A stretch of 62,880 nt of DNA from NCBI GenBank assembly GCA_013178155.1, contig JABLXH010000021.1, forward strand, positions 1 through 62,880, in the 5' to 3' direction. Source of the stretch: Armatimonadota bacterium (GTDB taxonomy: Bacteria; Armatimonadota; Zipacnadia; Zipacnadales; UBA11051). The translations under genes were made by a program, and so were the position numbers. The notes under the pieces are model-generated. The model had not been told where the DNA came from, ran no database searches, and saw only the letters and a list, made by a program, of their open reading frames with translations. Of the stretch, positions 10,591-19,484 are shown piece by piece; position 1 is the first letter of the stretch; each line of letters opens with the position of its first letter.

Positions 10591-13404
10591 ATGCGTATGG
10601 TCGTACCCTGGCTGTTTGCAGTTGCCCTCGCGCTTCCGCTGGCGGGGTGTAGTGCTCAGGCCCAGGAGGGCCCCCCAAACATGACCGGTATCAATGCCCA
10701 TCCGTGTGTGCTGGTGACCGCCGAGACGCTGACAGAGCTCAGGGCCAAGTGTGCCGCTGACCAGCCCACGCGCTTTGGCTTTCGCACCGGCGACTTCTGG
10801 GCAGAGATCAAGCGCAAGGCCGACCGCCTGGCGGCCTTGCCGCCCTACAGCTACGCGGTGAAGATCCCCGGCGAGGGTGGGGTCATTCTAGAGGAGTGGT
10901 CCTACGAGCTGTCGGACCAGACTCCCCCGCCGCACCCCAAGAGCCCCAACTACCCGCCCTGGACGGCAATGTTCCAGGAACGGGACGATAGCATCTCCAC
11001 GCGCCTCATCCATCTCAGTTTCGCCTACCTGGTGACCGGCGAGGATCTCTACTTCCAGAAGGCTCGCGAGATTGCGCTGCATCTCGCCAAGTGGGAGCAA
11101 TGGACCGACGCCAGTTACGGCGGTGGCCGTATCAAGGCCTGTCTGGACACCGGTCACTGTACCTACAGCATGGCGATGTTCTATGACTGGTGCTACGAGC
11201 GACTGACGGAGGCCGAACGGCGCGAGGTGAGAGAGGCACTGGTCGGCAAGGGCATCGAGCCTATCCTGGGCTTTGTGGACCACTACCCCCCCGATACTAA
11301 CGGCTACGCGGTACTGCTTTCAGGGGCAACCCTTGCTGCCCTCGCCATTCGGCCCGAGGACGCGCGGGGTGGAGGCTATCTGACGACCTGCCTGGAGAAG
11401 ACACGGGTCTCCCTGGACAAGGGTGGCAAGGACGGCGGCACCTTCGAGGGGCCCATGTACGGGACGTACCTGCTGGACTCCTTCGCTCTCTCCTTCGATG
11501 CGCTGACGGCAGCCCGCGTCGAGCATGATCTCTTTGAGCACCCCTATCTGGCCACTATGCCACGGTACTGTCTGGGGTTGCTGGCGCCCGACACCAAACA
11601 GATCCCCTGCTTCTCGGACGGCTCCCCGGGGGTGGCCGTCCCCAAGCTGATGAGCATTCTGGCCCAACGCGGCAGCAAGGAGGCGGCCTACTACCTGCAG
11701 CTTATCGGCTATCTGGACCCAAGCGCGGTGTATGGCATCTATGACCTCATCCGTTTTGATGAGAGCAAGCTCGACCCGCAACCGCCGCCCTGGAACCCCT
11801 CGTCGGTCTTTGTGGACATTGGCTACGCCTCGCTGCGGGACGGCTTCAACGCCCAGGCGCCCTCGCTCTTTTTCAAGTCGGGGCCGACCACCAACAACAT
11901 CGGGCACAACCACTATGACCACAATGCCTTTGTTGTCAGCTACGGCGGGCAGTGGATCGTGCCCGACCGCGGGTACCACGATTTCTATGTGCCGGCCCGC
12001 CGCAAGTTCAGCCTGGGCAGCATCGGTCACTGCACTGTGGTGATGGATGTGGACGAGGCCTGGATGCAGGACACAACGGTGCCGTCGCCCGGTCACGACC
12101 AGGTGAACCGGGCGGGTGGCGCCATCACGGAGTTCTTCGCCGGTAGCGCCTTTGACTATGTCAAGGGCGAGGCGGCCGCCCCTTACAACAAGGGCGATAA
12201 CGTGGTGCTCGACCAGTTCGACCGCCGGATTGTGTACGTGAAGCCACATTTCTTTGTCATCCACGACCAGTTGGCGGCGCCACACCCCCACGCCTACAGC
12301 TTCCTGCTGCACAGCGACGGCTCTGGTGACATCGAGACTGATGGTGACGGCTACCGGCTCGTGCGAACGCAGGCCCAGATGTTCACCCGCGTGCTTTCCT
12401 CCGTTCCTACTCGCTCCCGTGTCCAGACTTACCCCGGCGCGGAGGACTACGGGCCGTTCCTGCGGGTGGAGACGGAGCCCACTGCCGCGGCGACCTTCAC
12501 CGCCTTCCTCTGCCCTCAGCCCTACCAGAACCCGGAGTTCTTGCGCAACGGCGACTTCGAGCGGGGCATGGCGGGATGGCATCCCCGGGCCAACGAGGAT
12601 ATGCCCAACCACAAGATAGCGACCGACAATCCCGCCGAGGGCCAACAGTGCGCCAGCATCGAGAGAAGCGGTTACTACTACAGCGACCGGTTCAGCCTGC
12701 CGGCCGGTACCCACGTTACCGCCCGGGTCAAGGTCCGGACCGTAGGCACTCCTGCCGACGGGGGTGCAACGATGCACCTGTACTTCTGGAAGGGCGGCTC
12801 GGCCTTCGCTAACGTCGCCGCCGGGCCCTTCCGCAGCGAGGCATGGACCGAGCAGACCATCAGCGGTACGGTGCCGGAGGGCACGGAGCAGGTCTCACTG
12901 GCGCTGGAGTACTTCGCGCCTGGTGTGGGCTACTTCGACGACGTGCGTATCGAGACCGATATGGAAGTGCAGGAGCCTGTCACGCCGCAGGTGACTCCCC
13001 TGGGCAGCAGCGGCCTCGATGTGACCATCGGCCAGAAGCGGTATGTGGTGCTTTGCAACACTTCAGGCCAGGCCATCGAGGCCGGCGGCCTCCGGACAGA
13101 CGGGGTCATCGCCGTCGTCGGGCTGGGGGCCAACGGCCAGCCGAGCCGGGCCTTCATCCAGGGCGGCACGCTGGTGTCCTGGGAGGGCCGCGACTTGCTG
13201 CGGTTGTCCCAGACAGGCACAGCCGAAGTCGCGCTAAGCGATAGCCGCCTGGTGGCCCAGGTGACCAGTGACGTGACCCCCCATGCGCCGCTGCCAGAGC
13301 AGGGGGCGCTCTTCTTCGGCCGCCAGGCAGACGGCGCGACACTCAACGGTAAGCAGGCGGCCGTCCAGGTGACACGGGAGGGCGTGCAGATAGGCGTGCA
13401 GTAG
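10591..13404 (+). CDS. Heparinase II/III-like lipoprotein with carbohydrate-binding domain
   Basis: Large lipoprotein (937 residues) predicted to cleave uronate-containing polysaccharide by beta-elimination. The lipobox LPLAGC places the acylated Cys at residue 20. An alpha/alpha-toroid follows (about 40-380). Next comes the heparinase II/III beta-sandwich with HNHYDHNAFVVSYGG beginning at His439, the motif carrying catalytic and metal-site residues in these lyases. From about residue 650 there is a CBM4/9-like binding domain (NPEFLRNGDFERGMAGW) and a further C-terminal sandwich. The ATG at 10591 is chosen because it follows AGAAGG by about ten bases; a TTG two codons upstream is also in frame. 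It lies next to a DNRLRE lipoprotein. The exact polysaccharide is unknown. Confidence 0.88.
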   Translation: MRMVVPWLFAVALALPLAGCSAQAQEGPPNMTGINAHPCVLVTAETLTELRAKCAADQPTRFGFRTGDFWAEIKRKADRLAALPPYSYAVKIPGEGGVILEEWSYELSDQTPPPHPKSPNYPPWTAMFQERDDSISTRLIHLSFAYLVTGEDLYFQKAREIALHLAKWEQWTDASYGGGRIKACLDTGHCTYSMAMFYDWCYERLTEAERREVREALVGKGIEPILGFVDHYPPDTNGYAVLLSGATLAALAIRPEDARGGGYLTTCLEKTRVSLDKGGKDGGTFEGPMYGTYLLDSFALSFDALTAARVEHDLFEHPYLATMPRYCLGLLAPDTKQIPCFSDGSPGVAVPKLMSILAQRGSKEAAYYLQLIGYLDPSAVYGIYDLIRFDESKLDPQPPPWNPSSVFVDIGYASLRDGFNAQAPSLFFKSGPTTNNIGHNHYDHNAFVVSYGGQWIVPDRGYHDFYVPARRKFSLGSIGHCTVVMDVDEAWMQDTTVPSPGHDQVNRAGGAITEFFAGSAFDYVKGEAAAPYNKGDNVVLDQFDRRIVYVKPHFFVIHDQLAAPHPHAYSFLLHSDGSGDIETDGDGYRLVRTQAQMFTRVLSSVPTRSRVQTYPGAEDYGPFLRVETEPTAAATFTAFLCPQPYQNPEFLRNGDFERGMAGWHPRANEDMPNHKIATDNPAEGQQCASIERSGYYYSDRFSLPAGTHVTARVKVRTVGTPADGGATMHLYFWKGGSAFANVAAGPFRSEAWTEQTISGTVPEGTEQVSLALEYFAPGVGYFDDVRIETDMEVQEPVTPQVTPLGSSGLDVTIGQKRYVVLCNTSGQAIEAGGLRTDGVIAVVGLGANGQPSRAFIQGGTLVSWEGRDLLRLSQTGTAEVALSDSRLVAQVTSDVTPHAPLPEQGALFFGRQADGATLNGKQAAVQVTREGVQIGVQ

Positions 13405-13448
13405 CAGGCACCGAGCACCGATGTCCCACACTCAGACCTGGGAGGACG

Positions 13449-14129
13449 ATGATGCAAAACGAGATCCTGTACCGACCGTCGTATTCACTGCTCCGGCTCC
13501 TGATGGAGCCTGGCGAGCAGCTCCTGGCGGAGGCCGGGGCAATGGTGTCCATGACGCCCAACATTCAGATGGAGACAGCGGCCCGCGGGGGAATCCTGGG
13601 TGGGCTCAAGCGAGCTGTCCTGGGCGGCGAGAGCTTCTTCATCAACACCTTCACCTGCGCCAACGGTCAGGGCGAGATAACCCTCGCCCCCAGCCTTCCC
13701 GGCGACATGATGCACATCCCCATGGCTGGCGGCACCATGATGGTTCAGTCCGGCTCCTTCATCTGCAGCACGACAGGGGTCAGCACCGACACCTCGTGGG
13801 GCGGTGCGAAGACCTTTTTCGGCGGTGAGGGCCTCTTTCTCCTGAAGTGCGAGGGCCAGGGCGACCTGTTTGTGAGCAGCTATGGCGCCATCCATGCCGT
13901 GGAGTTGCAGCCCGGTCAGGCGTATGTGGTCGACACCGGCCATGTGGTGGCTTTCGAGGCCACTATGACGTTCAATGTGCGCGGGGCGGGTGGACTCAAG
14001 CAGACCCTCTTCTCGGGCGAGGGCCTCGTCTGCGAGTTCGTGGGGCCGGGGCGCTTGTACCTGCAGAGCCGCAGCTTCCAGGCTCTGATCCGGTCCATCA
14101 TCCCGCATCTGCCCAAGAGCAGCAACTAG
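13449..14129 (+). CDS. AIM24 / TIGR00266-family protein
   Basis: Protein of 226 residues in the AIM24 (former DUF124) family, built from a double beta-helix-like sheet of short glycine-rich strands. Family features seen here are the N-terminal EILYRPSYSLLRLLMEPGEQLLAEAGAMVSM block, repeated GGE/GEG turns (LGGESFFINTF, FFGGEGLFLLKCEGQGDLFVSSYG) and the terminal FSGEGLVCEFVGPGRLYLQSRS. No enzyme residues are apparent and the bacterial role is not established. Two adjacent ATGs (13449, 13452) follow GGAGG. It sits 44 bases downstream of the heparinase gene and is followed by a GC-rich hairpin. Confidence 0.92.
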   Translation: MMQNEILYRPSYSLLRLLMEPGEQLLAEAGAMVSMTPNIQMETAARGGILGGLKRAVLGGESFFINTFTCANGQGEITLAPSLPGDMMHIPMAGGTMMVQSGSFICSTTGVSTDTSWGGAKTFFGGEGLFLLKCEGQGDLFVSSYGAIHAVELQPGQAYVVDTGHVVAFEATMTFNVRGAGGLKQTLFSGEGLVCEFVGPGRLYLQSRSFQALIRSIIPHLPKSSN

Positions 14130-14164
14130 TCCGGGACGACGACCCACGGGGCCGCAACGGACGA

Positions 14165-14184
14165 CCCGCCCCCTCGGGGGCGGG
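14165..14184 (+). terminator. GC-rich hairpin after AIM24 gene
   Basis: Perfect inverted repeat CCCGCCCCC/GGGGGCGGG (14165-14173 with 14176-14184). It stands between the AIM24 stop and the AT-rich promoter of the ABC transporter. No T-run follows. Confidence 0.5.
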
Positions 14185-14234
14185 CTACCGTCCCGTCGGG
14201 AAGGGGGCAGCGTGTCGGCTGGTGCCACATCTAT

Positions 14235-14263
14235 TTGACATCTAAACATTTTATGTCTATCAT
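14235..14263 (+). promoter_or_regulatory. Sigma-70-type promoter of ABC transporter gene
   Basis: TTGACA (14235-14240), 17-base spacer, TATCAT (14258-14263), in an unusually AT-rich 60-base stretch within otherwise GC-rich sequence. The predicted start site is about 30 bases upstream of the ATG at 14303. Confidence 0.7.
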
Positions 14264-14302
14264 ATCTGTATCGTTGAACCCAGTTATGTAGAGGTGTCAC
14301 AG

Positions 14303-16192
14303 ATGCGTCACGGCGGTGGGGGCCGTGGCATGGGGCTGGGACCCCATGCGGCTCACAAGGGACGGTTCGACAAGCAGCAGGGCGAGGAGCCCCCGCGGCT
14401 GCGCCTGACCGACAGGCGCATGCTCCGCTGGTTTGCCGAGAATCTGGGGCCACGCTGGCCGATCCTGCTGGTGGCCGTAGTGGCCATGGTCGTCAACGCC
14501 TGGGCCGACCTTTATCCCAACGTGCTGGTCAAGTCGCTGGTGGATGACGTCTTCGTCAATCGCCAGATGGAGCGACTGGGCCCCATCATGCTGCTGATGG
14601 TGGGCTGCTTCCTGGCGGCGGCAGTGTTCCAGGCCTTGCGCATGAATCTCATGCATGTGCTGGGCCAGCGGTTTGTCTACGAGATGCGGGTGGACACCTA
14701 CCGGCACTTGCAGAAGCTCTCGCTGAACTTCTTCCATCGCAACAAGACCGGCGACCTCATGAGTCGGCTTTCCAACGACGTCAATGCCGTCGAGGACATG
14801 GTGGTGCACGGCACGGACAACGTCATCAGTGACGCTCTGCGCGTGCTGTACACCGTCGGCGTCATCTTCCTCATGAGTTGGAAACTGGCTCTGCTGGCGC
14901 TCATCCCGCTGCCTGTCTTCGTGACCGCCATTATCGTCTTCTCTCGGGTGGTGCGCCCGATCTACGAGAGGATCCGTGCGGAGCTCGGCGAGATCAACGC
15001 GCAACTGGAGGAGCGCATCGCGGGCATCATGGTCATCAAGGCGTTTGCCCGGGAGAAGTACGAGTTTGAGAACTTCGACTCCGCCAGCAAGGCCTACTAT
15101 GACGCCAGCGTCAAGGGCATCCGCCTGTGGTCCACCTTCTTCCCGGCGCTGGGGTTCATCACTTCCACCGGCATGATCCTGGTGATGTGGGTCGGCGGCA
15201 GTATGATCGGCGCCGGTCGGGAGCAGGTCACGGCTGGAACCATCATGGCCTTCATCGGCTTCCTGCAGCAGTTCTACTGGCGCGTCGGTGGTCTGATCCG
15301 GGTGTACGATACCTACAACCGGGCCCTGGCTGCCCTGGCGCGCATCTTCCAGGTTCTGGACGAGGTCCCCGAAATCGCCGACAAGCCGGACGCCAAGGTC
15401 CTGGAGACCTGCGAGGGCCGGGTGGAACTGGAGCATGTGACCTTCAAGTACGCCACGGGCGATATCGTGCTCAAGGATGTGTCGGTCGTCGCTGAGCCGG
15501 GGGAGACGGTGGCTCTCGTGGGCCGCAGCGGCGCTGGCAAGACCAGCCTCATCAACCTCATCCCGCGGTTCTACGACCCCCTCGAGGGCGTGGTACGGGT
15601 GGACGGCCATGACGTGCGCGAACTCACCCAGGCCTCCTTGCGCCAGCACATCGCCATGGTGCTGCAGGAGACATTCCTGTTCAACGGCACCGTGAAAGAG
15701 AACGTGCGCTACGGCCGACTGGACGCCACCGACGAGGAGATTGAGGCGGCCTGCAAGGCGGCCTACGCCGACGAGTTCATCCAGGACCTCCCGGACAAGT
15801 ACGATACCGAGATCGGGGAGCGCGGGGTGAAGTTGTCCGGTGGGCAGAAGCAGCGCCTCGCCATCGCCCGGGCCCTCCTGGCCGATCCGCGCATCCTTAT
15901 CCTCGATGAGGCCACCTCCCTGGTGGACACGGAGGCCGAGCAGATCATCCAGGCGGCGCTGGAGAACCTGATGCGCGGCCGCACCACGTTCGTCATCGCC
16001 CACCGCCTCTCCACGGTGCGCAACGCCGACAAGATCGTGGTCATTGACGAGGGCGAGGTGAAGGAGGAGGCCGACCACGAGACGCTCATGCAGCGCCAGG
16101 GGCTGTATGCCGGGATGATCGAGCGCCAGTTCCGCCTGGCCGAGGAGGAGCTGGGCATCACCGGCGGGGGCATGATGGGTGGCGGGCGTTGA
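14303..16192 (+). CDS. ABC exporter, fused membrane and ATPase domains (MsbA-like)
   Basis: Half-size ABC exporter of 629 residues that would work as a homodimer to pump lipid, peptide or drug outward. A Gly/His-rich N-terminal tail is followed by six membrane helices (about 45-330) with the typical HRNKTGDLMSRLSNDV coupling loop. The ATPase domain has Walker A GRSGAGKT near residue 407, LSGGQ near 511 and Walker B ILILDEATS near 530, then the switch His (IAHRLS). The ATG at 14303 has GAGG eight bases upstream; a GTG nine bases earlier is in frame. The C-terminus ends in a Gly/Met stretch. The next gene overlaps its 3' end. Substrate cannot be inferred. Confidence 0.95.
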   Translation: MRHGGGGRGMGLGPHAAHKGRFDKQQGEEPPRLRLTDRRMLRWFAENLGPRWPILLVAVVAMVVNAWADLYPNVLVKSLVDDVFVNRQMERLGPIMLLMVGCFLAAAVFQALRMNLMHVLGQRFVYEMRVDTYRHLQKLSLNFFHRNKTGDLMSRLSNDVNAVEDMVVHGTDNVISDALRVLYTVGVIFLMSWKLALLALIPLPVFVTAIIVFSRVVRPIYERIRAELGEINAQLEERIAGIMVIKAFAREKYEFENFDSASKAYYDASVKGIRLWSTFFPALGFITSTGMILVMWVGGSMIGAGREQVTAGTIMAFIGFLQQFYWRVGGLIRVYDTYNRALAALARIFQVLDEVPEIADKPDAKVLETCEGRVELEHVTFKYATGDIVLKDVSVVAEPGETVALVGRSGAGKTSLINLIPRFYDPLEGVVRVDGHDVRELTQASLRQHIAMVLQETFLFNGTVKENVRYGRLDATDEEIEAACKAAYADEFIQDLPDKYDTEIGERGVKLSGGQKQRLAIARALLADPRILILDEATSLVDTEAEQIIQAALENLMRGRTTFVIAHRLSTVRNADKIVVIDEGEVKEEADHETLMQRQGLYAGMIERQFRLAEEELGITGGGMMGGGR

Positions 16193-19100
16193 CCGTGATG
16201 CCCTGGTGACTGTCCCGGCCATGGGACACCCAAACCTGCTGAGACAACTGCGCGTTATTGGCCGCTTGCTCAGGCTCACCGCAATAGGCCGCGGCCTGTC
16301 GCTGTGGCTGGTCCTGAGCTCTTGCCTCCTGGCCGGACTCAGTCTGGCGGCGCGGCTCCATGCCTCGCCCTATGTGCTCCCGGTCACCGCGTTCCTGGCA
16401 ATCGTGGGGATAGTGCTGTTTGTCGCTCCCGCAATGCTCCGCCCCCTCCCCGTGGGGCGAATTGCTAGGCTCATTGAGGCCCACCACCCTCAGCTACAGG
16501 AGACGCTCCTGACGGCTGCCGATCTGGCCCAGCGACGCGCTTCTTACCACTCGCCACAGTTGACCGCAGCCCTCATCGCGCACGCCGAGTCCGTGTTGCC
16601 GACGCTCTGCCTTGAACCTGTTCTCGGACTGCGTCGCTTCCGGCTGCTGCTGCCTGCCGCAGCCCTGGCGCTTCTGGTTGCCGGCAGCCTCGCGCTGCTC
16701 TGGCGCGACAGCCTGGTGGCCATGGTGCGCCCCGTGGCCGGGGTGACCGGGCCAGGGCCAGTGACCGCCAAGACCGCTGAACCTCTGGCCGCTCCACTCC
16801 TTGCCGGTATCCGGATACGCATCCAGCCGCCGGAGTATACCGGCCTGCCGGCGCAGGTCGTCACGGAGAACCTCCAGCGCCTGGCCGCCCTGCCCGGCAG
16901 TACGATCACCCTGAGCGCCCTAACGCCCGCCGCGGCGACCCTGGAGTTGCTCGTTGGTCGGGACTCCTGCTCGCTCACGAGCCAGCCCGAGGGCCGTCAG
17001 GCGTACCAGTTCGTGCTGCGGTCGCCGGTGCGGTGGGAGTTCGTCGCGGCCAACGCCAGCGGCCGTGACCGGCGCAGCGGGTGGCTGACCCTGAGGCCGG
17101 ACCTTCCGCCGACCGTGCGGCTTACGTCTCCGTCGCGGGATGTGACGTTGCGCAACCGGCGGTCCCTGATGCTGAGCGTGATCGCCAGCGACGATTTCGG
17201 TCTGGAGAGCCTGGCCCTGGAGTATCGGGTCATGGGTGGTCGAGCCTGGCAGCGCCAGGAGCTCGGCGCGTCAGGGCGCGTGACCAAGCTCAGCTATGAG
17301 TGGGATCTGTCGCCCCTGAACCTGCGACCGCGCGAGGGCGTGCTGGTGCGGTTCTCCGCCCAGGACAATAGCTTGCCGGGAGGCCGCACCAGTTACAGCC
17401 AGACCCGACGGATCACCATCGCTGACCCGCGTTCGCGCGAGCCGACGGCGCGCCTGCAGGAGGCCCAGGCCGAACAGGGCGAGGCGCTCGAGCGGCTGCG
17501 AGAGGAAGCACGGGAGATCCAGCGCGAGCTGCAGGAGATCCTGGAGCGACTGCGCAGCGGCGAGACACGGGCCACGGACGCGGCCACGCGGGCGGCGTTG
17601 GAGCGGGCCGCTGACCGCCTGCAGCGCCAGGCCGAGCGCCTGCGACAGGCTGTGGCCGAGGCCGAGGAGGAGCTGGAGAAGCACCCGGACGCCGCGCCGG
17701 AAGCCGCCGGCCGTATTCGCGAGCTGAACGAGCTGCTGCGCCAGACGCTGGAGCAGCAACTTCCCCGGGCGGTGGAGCAACTGCGCCAGGCTGCCAGGCA
17801 GGCGTCGCCCGAACAGATGCCCCGACAGATCAGGCAGGCCGAGCAGATGCAGCGCGAACTGCTGCAGCAACTGGAGCAGTTGGCGGCGCTCATGAAGCAG
17901 GCCCAGTTGGAGACCGCCCTGGCACGCTTGCGCGAGGAGGTCCAGAGTCTTCTGGAGCGCCAGCAGACACTGAGTCAGCAGACCCGGCAGACGCAACCCG
18001 CGGACCGGGAGAGGTTGGCCCAGCAGGCAGCAAAGCAGCAGGAGCTGGCCCGCGACACCGCGCCACTGGCGGACAGGCTCGACCAACTGGCCCAGCAGAG
18101 CGCGGTGGCACCGCCGGTGCAGAAGCAACTCCAGCAGATGGCCCGTGAAACCCGGCAGGCTGACCCGTCCGCAAGGATGCAGCAGGCCGCGGGGGAACTC
18201 CAGCAAGGGCAGCCCCAGGAGGCCGCACAGAACCAGACCGCGGCTGAACAGGCCCTGCAGCAACTGGCCGGCCAGTTGGCCGGGGCCCAGGCGAGCGTCT
18301 ACCAGCAACAGCGTCAGGAGTTGCAGCAGGCCGCGCAGCAACTGACACGGGACGCCCTGTACCTGTCGCAGCAGCAGGAGCGCGTGCAGCGCGATACACG
18401 GTCTCTGAGCGGCCAGATGCAGCAGCAGGTCGTGCAGGCCAAGCCGCGGCTGCAACGCCTGCAACAGCGCCAGGAGACCGTGGCGGCGGGGATACAGGGG
18501 CTGCAGCAGCGTCTGCAGCAACTCATTCAGACGACGCCGCTGATGGATCCCCAGGTGGCCGCCGAGGCCCAGGGGTTGGCCTCCGAGGCGGCGCAGGCCG
18601 CGCGGGAGATCGGCGGCGGGGTGCCCGACCAGGCGGTTCACACCCAGGGCGGGGTCATGGCCGGCCTCAACCGCCTGGTGGAGCAGCTCATGGCCTCGCA
18701 GGACGCCCTGCAGCAGGCCTCGGCACAGATGGCCTGGCAGGAGACCCTCAAGCGCCTGGAGCAGTTGGCTCAGCAGCAGCAGGGCGTCAATCAGATGACC
18801 CAGCAAATGGGCAGTTCCGGCCAGCCGTTGGCAAAGCCCGGCGGCCCCAACCTGGCTGACATGCAGGCCGGCATCCGGCAGGCTTTGCAGCAGATGCTGG
18901 GGCAGCAGGGCGAGGGCTCGAGTCTGAGCCAGCAGCTGGGAGGGCTGCCGGCTCAGATGGACGACGTAGAGCAGGACCTGCGCGGCTCCCAGGTCACCCA
19001 GCAGACTCAGCGCACGCAGGCCGAGATCCTGCACAAACTGCTCGACGCCCAGCGTTCGCTGTACCGCAAGGACCGCCAGGACCGTCAGCGGCGGGCCGAG

Positions 19101-19313
19101 CGACCCAAGCCGTACCCGCGTCCCAGCAGCCCACCCGAACTGCGTCAGCCACCCCGGCCCCCGCAACGGCCACCCTCTGCCGCTCCCAGCCAGCAGCAGT
19201 GGCCCCTGGGCTACGAGGACCTCACCCGCGCCTACTTTGAGGCCCTGGCGCGCGATTGGCCGTCCGCCCTCGCCAAGCCTCCTGACCGTAACGAGAACAC
19301 AAGAACCCCTTAA
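16179..19313 (+). CDS. DUF4175-like membrane protein with giant Gln-rich coiled coil
   Basis: Membrane-anchored protein of up to 1044 residues. Two hydrophobic spans (about 40-60 and 68-86) and a third (about 150-175) are followed by a Pro-rich, beta-strand region (IRIQPPEYTG, LPPTVRLTSPSRDVTLRNRRSL), as in DUF4175 proteins. From about residue 425 to 960 it is almost entirely Gln/Arg/Glu/Ala-rich helix with heptad character, then a Pro-rich tail. The start may be GTG 16179, which overlaps the transporter stop by 14 bases, or ATG 16221. No enzyme motif is visible. DUF4175 members often lie near MoxR/DUF58/VWA genes, none of which occur here. Overlap with the ABC gene suggests co-expression. 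Function unknown. Confidence 0.8.
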   Translation: MAGVDRDALVTVPAMGHPNLLRQLRVIGRLLRLTAIGRGLSLWLVLSSCLLAGLSLAARLHASPYVLPVTAFLAIVGIVLFVAPAMLRPLPVGRIARLIEAHHPQLQETLLTAADLAQRRASYHSPQLTAALIAHAESVLPTLCLEPVLGLRRFRLLLPAAALALLVAGSLALLWRDSLVAMVRPVAGVTGPGPVTAKTAEPLAAPLLAGIRIRIQPPEYTGLPAQVVTENLQRLAALPGSTITLSALTPAAATLELLVGRDSCSLTSQPEGRQAYQFVLRSPVRWEFVAANASGRDRRSGWLTLRPDLPPTVRLTSPSRDVTLRNRRSLMLSVIASDDFGLESLALEYRVMGGRAWQRQELGASGRVTKLSYEWDLSPLNLRPREGVLVRFSAQDNSLPGGRTSYSQTRRITIADPRSREPTARLQEAQAEQGEALERLREEAREIQRELQEILERLRSGETRATDAATRAALERAADRLQRQAERLRQAVAEAEEELEKHPDAAPEAAGRIRELNELLRQTLEQQLPRAVEQLRQAARQASPEQMPRQIRQAEQMQRELLQQLEQLAALMKQAQLETALARLREEVQSLLERQQTLSQQTRQTQPADRERLAQQAAKQQELARDTAPLADRLDQLAQQSAVAPPVQKQLQQMARETRQADPSARMQQAAGELQQGQPQEAAQNQTAAEQALQQLAGQLAGAQASVYQQQRQELQQAAQQLTRDALYLSQQQERVQRDTRSLSGQMQQQVVQAKPRLQRLQQRQETVAAGIQGLQQRLQQLIQTTPLMDPQVAAEAQGLASEAAQAAREIGGGVPDQAVHTQGGVMAGLNRLVEQLMASQDALQQASAQMAWQETLKRLEQLAQQQQGVNQMTQQMGSSGQPLAKPGGPNLADMQAGIRQALQQMLGQQGEGSSLSQQLGGLPAQMDDVEQDLRGSQVTQQTQRTQAEILHKLLDAQRSLYRKDRQDRQRRAERPKPYPRPSSPPELRQPPRPPQRPPSAAPSQQQWPLGYEDLTRAYFEALARDWPSALAKPPDRNENTRTP

Positions 19314-19484
19314 GTGACCTTTCTAGACGGCTTAAGCCCAGCTTCTTGGCGCCTGGCTACAATCTCGCTGGTACAGGAGGCGCCCCTGTCTGACGCAGCA
19401 TTTACAGCCCTGACCGTTTGGCGGTCTTTGCATACAGCCTGCTGCAAGCCGTTAGCCCACAAACCGCGAGAGGAGCCACAACGG

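Noticed and set aside
19314-19484. Pho box upstream of alkaline phosphatase
   Set aside because: Two CTGTC/CTGAC-like fragments are seen but they do not form the 11-bp-spaced direct repeats required.
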